Assembly: GCF_001949145.1 (NCBI RefSeq)
Contig: NW_019091434.1
Coordinates: 309,353 to 373,352, forward strand
Reading direction: 5' to 3'
Source: Acanthaster planci
Taxonomy: Eukaryota > Echinodermata > Asteroidea > Valvatida > Acanthasteridae
Length of the DNA stretch: 64,000 nucleotides
Part shown: in pieces, positions 1-12,600 of the stretch
Numbering within the stretch: the stretch's first letter is position 1
Layout: each line of letters opens with the position of its first letter
Made by a program: the position numbers and the translations under genes
Notes under the pieces: generated by a model
Told to the model about the DNA's origin: nothing
Databases searched by the model: none
What the model saw: the letters and a program-made list of their open reading frames with translations, nothing else

Positions 1-3000
1 TCCAATCCAGATCCCAGTAATATTTCTCGTTGCAAATATGATTGATTGAAAAAATACACACACCCTATGAACATGTTTGAACTTGTGTTTTATTTTTCAC
101 GCTTTTTCCTTTTCCAAATTCACTGAATCGTAAGGCTTCAAAGGTGCTGTTTTTGGAATGATTTATTTCTTTTTTCCTAAAGATTGATCAATTATTACAA
201 TGTCTGGTCTTCAGTCTCATGTAGTCACCGCACAGTTACCAAAGTTTTTAAACTGGATGTGCTTGAAATTTTATTCGTCATTCATAAATACTAGTACCTA
301 AGACAGTTCAGTCATTTCTGTTGGCCAGGAGCCCATGATGTGGCTGGTCATAAATGACTGATAGAATACCTGCTTGCAGAGGCAAATACCACAACATGGT
401 AGTTAGAGGGGTCTTTGAAAAAATTGAAGTGAAATACGGGCATTTCACAATAGTGTGTTTCCGAGAATTTGCAGCGTGTTGACCAATCACAGTGCGCAAA
501 GTCTGGCGACCAAATGCACATTTGGAAAGCTGGAAAGGGTTGACAGATTTTGCACACTGTGAGTGGTCAACGGGTTGCAAACTCTTGGAGGTGCAGTATT
601 GTGAATTGACTGTACTGGTGAACAAAATAATTAATAGAAATTTGTAACTTTAACTCGTTTCGACTTCTGACAATTATGAATGGGAGTCTTTATACTGTAA
701 GCTTGATCAGTCTTAAACATATACCAAGACTGCCATAGGAGAATGGAAGCTGACATAGTCATGTCCATTATCCTTAGCTGGTCACACCCGAATATTTAGG
801 ACTGGTCAAGCACATATTTACTATGTATTCCCTTGTTAATTGGCCCGTACTTGCAAATGCCTGCGCAAGTCAATTTAGAGATCTCCTCCTCCAGTTTGCT
901 TGAGCCAAACAAAGTTGAGCGTGACCTCTTTCCACAGTCGTGCACGTACAGCGCACTCAACCACGGCCCAGTGTTTGCCTGCACAAAGTACACAGCCGAG
1001 AGAACCGTGCTTGACACTTGGGCTTGGAAACAGTGTACATGTGTACTTGGACTTGACATCAAACGGCTGTTTGTTTATTTCTGTGGAATGTTGTTGGGTT
1101 CTCTTCCCATTGACATTGCAACAAAGAAGAGAGCAACGTTGCAGTAATACGTGTGTAGATGTAACGATTTAGGTTCTGGTATTTTTTTCTGCGAGCTGGT
1201 GGTGATGGACTTGAGGACTTGAGGATATGTACCCCGGACAGTGAGTGGTGATCGATATACTCAATTTGTTGGATATTCACGGAATTGTGTTCATTTATGG
1301 TTGCACTGCCAGCTGTGTAAATGTCTGCGTTTCTTTTCGCACGTGTACCCTTTGAAAAAAAATCTGTATATGGGAGGAAGCATACACGTTCATGTATATG
1401 TGCATTGTGCAACTCTGGAATATATGTTGGCATATGCTGGGTACCGGGAAACTGACAGTGTCTGATATGATTGTACAATTGTACAATATACACATGTACA
1501 TTTTGATTTAATAATGGGGGATCAGGATTAGTTATATTACATCTGATATCTTTAGGAATTTGTGCTCAAGACGTATTTCATCTGTATAAACTGGCAGTGT
1601 ATGGGGTTACATACATACATACACTTTGGTGGCTCCACACTTGCGTGCACATCCTTAAACCTGAGCATGCGCACATGTTGGCAAGTCACAATAACCTGTT
1701 GGCCGAAGAGGAATCCATATAGGTACTATCACCTGAAAGCAAGTCAGGTACCCTCACAAATTATGGCTTCTAATCCCGGTCACTGATAATCCATAACGTT
1801 GTTCATACTCTTCACATTGTTCAGTCCTTTCAGGCTGCTCTGCAATATGGCACTTTGCTTATAATGAAGCCACACAGCAATTATTACATGTAGCTATCAC
1901 AGCAGGTGTGAGCCCCCACTAACCACATATAAGAATGTCTGTGCCCTATTACATGCATGAGAGCTTCCCAGTACATGTAATTTCTGGCATTCTCAAACAG
2001 GAAATCTGTATTTGATGTACGTACATGTATAGTCAGTCTCTCAACCCATGCTCAGCCTACTTCTGTTTGCCAAACATACGTGTACACAATGCGGCAACTG
2101 AAGCCATTCTCTGAGGGGATTGCATTGTAATGCTATCACATTACGTTGTTGGCTTGCAACTCATTCTTCAATTGTGTATTTGTATTGCATTTTTGACTCC
2201 AATGTCCCCAGCTCAAATACGTTCAGTACACGTTAGTGAATGCACACAGCGTACTGGCTGAAATTGTTATGACAGGACATACAATGTATAATACAGGTAT
2301 GTGCAAACAGGTCTGAAAGGAACTCCATTTGTCCAATTACATGTGGGTTACCAAGTCTAAAGAACTTGTCAAACTGAGTTATCAAGCACACAATGTGCTT
2401 ACACCACTGTCTAGGCAAATTGTTAATTAGTAGAAGCAAACAGCTTAAGGGAATTTTGAGGAACCAAACTTTTGCTGTAGAGTGACTGAAGTGTAGCCTG
2501 TGGCAATTTGGAGCTGTCATGTATCACACTGGCACTATAGGTCTGTTATTGCTTATTCCTCCATGGTTTACCTGACTGACGGCAAGGCCTGATTGATGCA
2601 GACAAATATAAGTTGCAGACAGCTAGTGGTGTGCCAAAGCTTCCAGCATTTGTAAAGCCTGGTCACAATGGAGTATAGAGGCTAGAATTACGTGTATTAC
2701 ACTGGAGATGTTTGAATCTGTGGGTGGCCTGCACAGCAGGCATACTTGTTGGGAATATTATGAGAATTATGAAATACAAATAATGCACCTCCAGGTCCAA
2801 ACCTTTGTAGTGTTGTAGTCAGACAATGTAATACTTTTTTTAAGTTTCATGCCATACATTTATATGTTCACGGTACTTCACCATTTTATCCTCAGAGCAC
2901 AGGTATGCATGTTCATGTAAATTTGTACTAATTATGTTGTAAGCAGACCTTTTTAAGACTGACTCTCCGGACAGACCAAGTATACTGGTACCTGCAGCAT

Positions 3001-3499
3001 ACTTTTATTACATTGTGTACAGGTTAAGTCCAGACTTACGGCTGAAAGTGCAGCAGGGTCCAACAAGGGGGTCATTGTCAGGATAATGCACGAATGTTTA
3101 CACACGTTGAGGGATTCATCTAAGAGCAAATACACTGGGGATATTTTGCAACTGTTGTCTCACATTGGTGAAAGTGGTAGGGGACCACTGGAAGGGCTTT
3201 TGAGGATTTTTCTAGACTTCCATATTCTTAACTCACAAATGCAAATTTTCATACGTAATGTCCATTCAGGTTGCTAATTTTCACGTCTTGTACAAAACAA
3301 GCCTAACAATGGCAAGAGCCATTACAAGCCTGAAAAGTCACAGTATTTTATGGTTGTCATTGTTACAACCTCTCTTCAGGGTGTTTAGTGGATTTCTCTC
3401 CAGCCCCCAATCTCACCCTTGTTCCACTCAGGCTTGGCCAGAGTTCACTCCTTCTCATTCTAATACTTGAATTGATCGCTGTTTTGTGATTTTTTTCAG
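1..3499 (+). other. Intron of KIF12 (5' part of window)
   Basis: AT-rich sequence upstream of the first visible KIF12 exon. No switch I (NxxSSRSH-like) or P-loop (GQTGSGKT-like) coding block was found on the plus strand, so the missing motor exons are outside the window. It contains one palindromic repeat (444-605) and several TACATGTA motifs. Confidence 0.7.
444..605. mobile_element. MITE family C copy 1 (TTCACAAT termini)
   Basis: The ends are inverted (ttcacaatagtg and cagtattgtgaa), and the internal arms also pair (gaccaatcacagtgcgcaaa with ttttgcacactgtgagtggtc). Related copies are at 25930-26082 and 47079-47655. There is no coding capacity. Confidence 0.75.
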
Positions 3500-3650
3500 C
3501 CGGATCCAGAGGAGGAAAGTCTGTACATCACCAAGCATGGCCGGCTGAGCTTTGTGGACCTGGCTGGCAGTGAGAAGGTCAAAGAACTAGGGAATTCAGG
3601 CGAGCTACTCACCGAGACTACCAACATCAACAAGAGCCTGTTGACACTTG
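3500..3650 (+). CDS. KIF12: KIF12 exon: switch II region of motor
   Basis: The exon begins in phase 0 after a T-rich tract ending in cag, and ends one base into a Gly codon before gtgagt. It encodes about 50 residues with [14 protein letters not shown] (switch II, senses nucleotide state) and [12 protein letters not shown] at the start of helix alpha4. It opens with the acidic stretch PDPEEES, a loop before the strand [11 protein letters not shown]. Residue matches to kinesin motors are unambiguous. Confidence 0.95.
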
Positions 3651-6600
3651 GTGAGTAACTCACTCTGGTCTGTTTTTTCTTTAACATGTCCAGTGACAGA
3701 TTCATTCACAAAAGTGACCAATGCCTTGGGCTCATGTCTTCAGATAAAGTTTTGCTCCAGATCCCCAGTTATAAAGAATAACTTGGACATGCAATACAGG
3801 TGGTGAACTGACATATTATACATGATTAACATTGCGAGCCAATCAATCTGCAAGTACTTCCATTGCTCCTCAGCTGAAATAAGACATGATCTACTATTGG
3901 CCTAAACTTCTATAGACTCAACCACTGAAGAAAAGGGGTGTTCAAAAATACATGTACTTCTTAAAGAGGGCTTGTTCGTCTTGCGTCTCATTTGTAAAGT
4001 TCAGTCTGCTAGTTGTTTTCTCAACTTTGTTTTTAAAAATCATCTTTCCATGAATGTGTTTTTCAATTAAAGAAGAGAAGGTCATACTAACTAGAGCAGT
4101 AGTAGGAAAAAAATTGCTGTGCATTTGTTCCTCCCAGAGGTGACAGAGAGATACCGGTACATGTACATGTATATGCAATAAAGTAGAGGCATTTTAACAC
4201 ATGTGAGTCCACGAATAAATCAGGCACTAGCACTCAAAAGTGGCAAGAAAGAGTACTAATCTATGCTCTGTCTTGGCCTGAAGACAAGCTACTATTGTAC
4301 CAATGTCATCAAGTTTAATGGCACGTGTACTGTACACATACACGGTGGTATTGAGTGAAGGTCATCACAATCCAGCCTGGTCACATGCAAATTAGCAGTG
4401 AAGATTTCTCACGTGGGGAAATTCCCGTGAGCATGCAACATACATGTACAGTGGGCAGGTGTTGCAAATTACTCGGACCCCGAAACAGACACACCGGTAG
4501 ATATGGTATAAAATACCAAACCCCCATAGTCAGAAAAAAATGTGCTGTGCCCTTGTTCCTCCCAGTGGTGACAGAGAGATACATGTACATAAAGTATGCA
4601 ATAAAGTAGAGACATTTTAACACATCTGCTGCCATATGCCCTTTGCCAGCTACTTTGGAGGCGACTTTTGTTCAGTTCTGTGCACATTCAAATGAAAAGT
4701 AGTAATAAAAACTCCACACCCTCCACAGTGCAGGCTTTGTGTGTACGGTGCGTGCTTTTCCTTAAAGCTGATGTAAGTGATGAAACAGTGCTGTCTGCAG
4801 TTTAACCTACAAATGCCAGAAAACCTTTTCTCTTCTTGTTTTCAGGAAACTGTATATCGTCACTGAGCGATAACAGGAAGAGGTCGGGGCATATACCATA
4901 CAGGGACAGCAAACTCACCAAGTTGCTTGCTGACAGCTTAGGGGGTAGTGGTGTCACGCTTATGGTAGGTAGTAGGCACTACATCCAGCTTTTATTGCAT
5001 ATATTCTGTTACAGGCCTGCCTATAGGTAAGCCGTCAACATTTTCAGTCATATACCTGCAATACTCAGACTGACCTGCCTTCATTAGATCCCATGCCTCA
5101 AATTTTCCTGGGATTGTGAGTATTACAATTTGTGTAGTTTTGGAGGCACCTGTAATTGATGAGGGTTAAGTGCACATCATTATCTTTCTAAATGGCTTTT
5201 CAAAAAAAGATTGGTTCGGTTTCCACAAGTAAAAGAAGCTTTAGTGAGCAGTCGGTCCCCTGCACATACTGGAGCTAGTGAGCAGTCGGTCCCCTGCACA
5301 TACTGGAGCTAATGAGCAGTCGGTCCCCTGCACATACTGGAGCTAGTGAGCAGTCGGTTCCCTGCACATACTGGAGCTAGTGAGCAGTCGGTCCCCTGCA
5401 CATACTGGAGCTAGTTTCCATGGAGTACTTGTGCATGTAGCTACAGTTGCATTCATGTTAACATCGGTTATCATAATTTTATGAATTGTAGTATGTAACA
5501 TTCCTAAGTCATTGTCAGTTGATGTGCCAGAAAACATGGATTAAAATGAAGAAATCATCTCCGAATCAAATGAATATTTGTTGCGAACAAATTGAATACG
5601 CAGAAAAGAAAAACACAAAGCAAAAAGTTTTGATGGTGTTCGCTAGCTTTGTATTCAAATTGTTCACTTCCAAGTGAGAGATAAACCATGGACCTGCTGG
5701 ATGTCAATTTCAAATACAAGTGTGCTTGTGCAAAAATGCTCATGAAAGAATTTGTGTTTGTTTGCCTCACTACAGATTGCATGCATCACACCTTCCTCAT
5801 ACTGCTTATCAGAATCGTTAAGCACTCTGCGCTACGCCAACCGTGCCAAAAGAATTAAAAACAAGCCCGTTGTCAGAATGGTAAGTAAAAGCTTAAGGCT
5901 AGAGTCCCATAGATAAACCATCATGATGAAAAAAGTATCAGCTAATTATTTTCCTTGAAGAAAAAAAGTCAATAAATCAAGTTGACCATAAAATTAAGGA
6001 ATAAATGGAGCATAAATGCCGAGATGTTACTTTCACCGAACGTGATTGATGCCTACTGAGACAGGTTTGAAGTAGTTGCGTCATAACTCTGACTGCCCAG
6101 GCATATTTGCAAGAAATCTTCTGAAACTCTTCCAGAATCCACCACTGTGTAGAAATTGACTGATACTTGCCTTGCATTGCAATTCTCAATGAACTTCAAG
6201 TCCTCTAGAAAGCAACCTGTGTATATAGTGACCGGGTTCTGCCTTCCTACTTGTTCCCAAATTTGGCAAACTTCGTTAATTTTGAAAAATCAGGGAAGGT
6301 AAAGGTCGAAGGTTTAAAAGGAATGCAAAATCCCTTGCTGTTGAAAATTGTGCCCAATATACACCAAAAAGATGTTAAATTGACAAGTTAACTTCTTGTA
6401 TGGCAGGATCCAAGAGAGAGGCTTATCCTGAGCCTCAAACGAGAGGTCAAACTCCTGCGCAACGAGAACCTGTACCTAAGGCAGCGCCTGGAGTTCCCCA
6501 AATCAGTCAAACCGAGTGTGAGGCGGAACGACACTGAAGAGAGCCTGTCCATCTCCAGCTTCTCTGAGGACTTGTCGTCCGGTGACAGGACTCCAATCCC

Positions 6601-9600
6601 TGGTGACTTCGACCGGAGCAAAGGAACGTCGGACACCTCCCTGAAGACGGAGGACAAGAGGAATTTGAAGAGGCGGGAGACCAACAGGTATGTTGGATGG
6701 GTCCTGCCGTTTGCGGGCATGTGAAATCCTGGTGTTGCATGATGTACAGTTCTGTATAACAGCTATGATGTACCGACCAGAGTTGATACAGTTAGCTCTG
6801 TGGCAATTAGTATTCTGTAAAAGGTGATGGAATTGGAATTTTTGCTTCAGTGCTTTTCTTCACAGGGGATACTATAAGTCACACATGTCAGGGTCTTTAT
6901 TTCAAAGCTAATTTCTCTGGATTGCTGCTCAAAGTTGACGAGGGATGTTGATGGAAATCAATTCCAACCAGTTTGAATTGGTTGAAATTTTACTGAAGTG
7001 GCCAGACGTGGACCACTGATTCAGCTTGATTTCCATGCTGCAGAGCTTGTCAGAACCAGACACAAATGCCTTCTGTGGCTGAACAGATAGCATATCATCT
7101 CAGTATTTTCTAAGAACGCTTATGAGGGAGTGTCACTCAAACATTCCTCAAATTGAAGCTTGCAGAGCATGCCTGTGGGGTGTGCAGCCTGTGCAATGTG
7201 TCCGATGAAAGTTTTCAGGCAAGCATGCCATCAAGGTTGCTTTTTACAGAAGAAACAATTAAGCGATGTACCACACAGCAGACTTTTTTCTGTATACTTT
7301 TGTCTTTGAGAAAACTGCATTTTTCAGTTTGCTGTTTGCCCTACTGTCCATATTCGTACAGCAGCATGCTGTCTGCGTTCACGCCCAAGTCTGCTGCAGA
7401 CAGCAGCCTGTATGAGATGCTGCAGGAGTACATGGTGGAGAACGAGAAGCTGCGATCGGAGAACTCTGACCTGCACAACGTCAGGCAGAGGGCCATGACG
7501 GAGCACGAGCACCTGTCCAAAGAGAACGACAAGCTGCTGACCAAGCTGGATCAGCTGGAAAGGTTGGCGGATATTCTTAGGCTGCATCCGAATCTCCTGT
7601 CTAGAGCTAGGTCTAGGTCTTCACTCCATTAGAAATGCGAGGAGAAGCGTAGGCAATAGACCTAGCCGTAGCTCTGGAAGCCCGTTTCGGACACAGCCTT
7701 AGTGTTCTGTGTCTTCAATACAAAATGAAGGAAGGGCACAAGCGTTTTGAGGCAAGAGCTGTAATCAAGGGGCATTTCACAGAGCTGCTAAGCACTAAAA
7801 TTTGCTAAGCAAAGAAAATAGGCCGCCGCTGAATTACTTGGCTACAGCTTGAAATTACACATGTGTATATGGTTGTGGCTGCCGCCACTTCCCATAGAAT
7901 TAGGTTTAATTTCAAGTCGCATTTAAGTAATTTAAACAGAGCTATATTTGCTCAGAAGCTGGTAACAAGCCCAGAAGTTGTGTGCTATATATTCTTTTGT
8001 GAGGGGTTTCCATCTTATGTTGGCTTAGTACATAGATTTTTACTTTGTGGCTCCGTGACATTGGGCCCTTGACCAGTGTTGCAAAGGTCAGTGCATGCAT
8101 CAGTGTCAAGTCAAGTCACAAGCCATTCAAATGAGCTGCAGCGTAAGCATTTTCTCCTTGTCAATCATCCCCTTTGGCAGTACGTATGATGTGATGTATG
8201 ATTTGACTTGTGCTTGACGTGGTAACAACTTTGATCCAGGCTACATGTAGTTGTGGGCTGGCGTGAAACTAATTTCTCACTGAAAAATTCCTTCATTGCT
8301 ACATATGGCATACCCAGACTTCAAGCTGCAAATTTTAGATTAGGTACCTCTTGAGTCAACACATTACCTCGGGTATCCCGAGTACGAGACCTGAAGGTAG
8401 GAACTGCAAATTCTGGATATTCCAGGTACGGGATTAATAGGGTCATGCTTGAGTAAACTGTCCAACAAGGAACTTTTACTCATTCAGGAAAACCGTCTGT
8501 TTTCGTAATGTCTGCTGACACCTTGCTATACTGTCAGTATATTTGTCATTACTGTGATACACTGAATATTCTGAACATTTTGATAACAAAAACATGGGAT
8601 TAAGATGTAATGAATATAAATGCTTGAAGAAGTTAGTCGTAGACCCCCTTTAATTGTAATTATTGATTAGAGTTCATTGTATATACTGTATGTTTTATTG
8701 CATGAACAGTTTAGATGCCCAGGTTTAAAGGGGAAAATCTTTGCATAATACACTGAGAGCTCATTTATAATGATTAATTTTATCAACAGTTCTGTAAACT
8801 AAGATGCGTCAATATTATTTTCTTTATTCCAGAGTCTTTGCTGCATCCCCAATCTCCATGAGCCGGACAGTCTCCGGCATCTCCTCCTCTCCTTTCTCTG
8901 GGCAGCAGCACAAGCGGAGCCTGTCCCAGCACTCCTCTGGCAGCACCCCATCTTCACAGGGACAGCATGCCGGNNNNNNNNNNNNNNNNNNNNNNNNNNN
9001 NNNNNNNNNNNNNNNNNNNNNNNNNNNNNNNNNNNNNNNNNNNNNNNNNNNNNNNNNNNNNNNNNNNNNNNNNNNNNNNNNNNNNNNNNNNNNNNNNNNN
9101 NNNNNNNNNNNNNNNNNNNNNNNNNNNNNNNNNNNNNNNNNNNNNNNNNNNNNNNNNNNNNNNNNNNNNNNNNNNNNNNNNNNNNNNNNNNNNNNNNNNN
9201 NNNNNNNNNNNNNNNNNNNNNNNNNNNNNNNNNNNNNNNNNNNNNNNNNNNNNNNNNNNNNNNNNNNNNNNNNNNNNNNNNNNNNNNNNNNNNNNNNNNN
9301 NNNNNNNNNNNNNNNNNNNNNNNNNNNNNNNNNNNNNNNNNNNNNNNNNNNNNNNNNNNNNNNNNNNNNNNNNNNNNNNNNNNNNNNNNNNNNNNNNNNN
9401 NNNNNNNNNNNNNNNNNNNNNNNNNNNNNNNNNNNNNNNNNNNNNNNNNNNNNNNNNNNNNNNNNNNNNNNNNNNNNNNNNNNNNNNNNNNNNNNNNNNN
9501 NNNNNNNNNNNNNNNNNNNNNNNNNNNNNNNNNNNNNNNNNNNNNNNNNNNNNNNNNNNNNNNNNNNNNNNNNNNNNNNNNNNNNNNNNNNNACAGGCTG

Positions 9601-12600
9601 GCCAACTCCCCCCAGTTGACAGTAAGAGGGGAGTCCCCAACGGCTACCGGGACTCAAAGCCTCACCCCTACGGCAGCCCCGGTCAGCACCAGCAGCCCTC
9701 TCCGCCCCACCAGTATCGGTCCCAGCCCGCCCCTGTCCATCAGCCACCGCCGATGCACACAAGCTTTCCCGGGAGTCTGAATGCGGCCGATGGTAGTGGG
9801 TTTGACACCGGTGGTCACAGGTCGCACAAAGCGCAGCACAGCTACCCGCCCACTCAAAGGGGATCTGTCCGGCAAAAGTGAGTTCACCTTGAAGCATTAA
9901 ACTCCGATTCTTCTCATTTTTCTGCAACATCTTAAGCAGAGCCGGTGCATTTCTCATTGCAGCTTGACATTGGCATCGTTCAAAATTGCTATCAAGTTAT
10001 CTTGTGTCAAGTGACAGCCTGCTCAAGCAAAGTGCGTCTTGGTAGTGGCAAACATACAGATCCTTTTCTGTAGAATTTGTTACGTTTGACCTTGTGTGCA
10101 CATGCTCAAGAAGAAGCAAACAATAGAAAAGGAGTGGCATGTTTGCCATCACCGTGCATCTCAAAAGTCTACCTTTCCCTTGCCCAGCTCATTCTGTGCG
10201 CTCTTGTGACCAGACTTTGATTTATTTGTTATTGACTACAATAACATTATTCTGATTCAATAATCACCAAAATGTATGAACTATTTAGTGTAGCACGGTT
10301 ATTACCCATTCTTTGGGTTACAAACACTGCAATGGTACATGTACACAGAAATAGTGAACTGTGATTTGCGGCTTAATCTTTCTTTGCCATCGGCTTTAAC
10401 ACAAATGATCTGTATTTCATTGGCCTGTTCAACAGTGATCCTGGGAGTGCCCCAGACACCAGCCTCAGCTTCCCGCCCCACAAGACCTACCACAGCCAGT
10501 CCTCCCTCAACTCCATGCACTCCTTGCCAGAGGAAGCCTCCCCCAGGGGCTTGCCAAACCCGAGAGTGGACCCCCAGGCCACCAGGAACAGCAGGGATGC
10601 ACCCGCAACTGGTGAGTCATCTCAGGGCAAGCTCCAGCACAAGGTGGACATCTACATCCCTTCCATACCCTCTACCTCAAAGGAAGCAAACAGAGGTAAG
10701 TTACTTTGCATTTCCCTCACCCCTATTATCAGTTGTAATACTGAAGTCGTTCATAGCATGCACATATCCACTAGAATCGGTGCTCAGGGTGCCATACATT
10801 ATCATTATCCCATGCCTAGAAACACTGCTAAAAGCTGTCTTGGGCTGTGTCCGAAACGGGCTTCCAGAGCTACGGCTAGGTCTATTGTCTCCGCAAATTT
10901 CCAATGGAGCGAAGACCTAGACCTAGCTCTAGACGAGAGATTCGGATGCAGCCTTAGCTCCCTTGAGAGTAAACAGATTGGTGCAGCCTTTTCAGGCACT
11001 ACCTGGCTGAGCAAGCACAGTAACCTTTCCACCCTCACAGGTACCTGTGAATACTCCTGGAGAGGAATATGGGGGCAAATTGACTTGCCCAAGGTCACAA
11101 CTTACACCCCATCAGTGTTCTAGCTAGGATGAAATTAAAGGATAGGGGTTTCTGCCCGACGTGCCGGATGGGAGGGGTTTGACTGGATATTATTTTACAC
11201 CCGAGGTTGCTGTTTAACCCCTTCGAGCCGGGAGACAGCAAATGCCGCGGCTCTGCGGGAGGATTAGTGCACCTGCGGTTTCAATGTGGGCCTGCTGCTG
11301 GACAGGGCTTTGCATACTGGGCATACCGCAACCCAGCAGTCGTGGTCTAAAGAACCCCAGTGTGAAAGGGTTAACATTTATTACGTTAAATATAACAGCT
11401 TTGTTTTAAGCTCCCATTATTCCATTCCACGTTATTCAGTCATTGTAAAAAGCAAAATTATCAGTTTTACACTGACCTCTACCCTTTTCTCTACTTTTTG
11501 GGGAGGGGGCTTTGCTAAGGCTAGGGGCAAATGTCTTATAAAACAATGGGATATCTGATCCACATTTCATTACTGCACAATTGTATTTTATGTGCTTATT
11601 CTTGTTTGAGAAGCTCCATGGTACAAAATTATTTTGATGTGCATCAATGAAAAATAACTAGCTTAAGTACACTTCGGTTTTCATTTCATTTTGAAAAACT
11701 TCAATCTGAATAGTTTCTTGGGGTTTTAACTCAACATGTGTGATTATTCTATGTACATGTATTCATATACAAAACCAGGCATGCCTACTTGAAAATTATC
11801 TTAATTCACCTGGGCTCCTACCATCGTTTGTACTTTCTTGCTAGGTTCTAAAACATTTGTCAAAAGAATATATGTCACATGATCATTCCAAACTTATTCT
11901 CATTATCACAAGGTTAGATGTTTGTGCCAAAAATAATAAAAAGTTTTGCCTTAAAATAACAAACACACGCTACCAAGGCAAAAAATAAATAAGAATGATT
12001 AACGATAACGAACTTATGAAGGAAAATGCTCTGTTCCACACTACAAAGAGACGAAAACACGACAAAACCATTGTGCATGGATGAGCTGCCATCATGTAGA
12101 GTACTACTATCATGCAATGGCCACCGAGACTGTGTGCCACGGTCTTACCAAATCATCCTAATGAATATCTCAATATTATACATATTGAGATTGTCTTATT
12201 TTTGAACACACCTATTGAGTTTGGATTTCATTGAGTTGGCTTTTTGTGGTAAATCATTTGTAAGGGCTAGGTGAGCAAGACCGTAACTGTTTCTATTCTA
12301 TTTTAAAAGGGGGGAATTGATTCTGTTCATTGTTGATGCTGGTCAGATCGAATACCAAAGAAGGATCCCGACAGCCCCCGTTGGGACAGCAGCCACAATG
12401 TCAATGTCCACGCCATGCAGGAGCGGACAGCCAATAACAGGCCCAAGAACCACCCAAGGAAACCGCCCAGCAAGCCTCAGGGCACGGCCACCTCCTCCCA
12501 GGCCCCCGCTGTTGGCTACAGCAACCGGAGCAAGAAGAATGCCGCCTTGCTGCAGGGGAAGGATGGAAGCAAGCCCTCGCCCAAGATGCAGCGAAGGGAC

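Noticed and set aside
8799-9957. Several long open frames spanning 8800-9950 on both strands
   Set aside because: They are mostly N; only the plus-strand KIF12 exon ends are real coding.
10339-11123. Two long overlapping plus-strand open frames near KIF12 exon 10436-10695
   Set aside because: One contains the real exon frame and both run on through the donor gtaagt into intron and a MITE; the extra length is chance.
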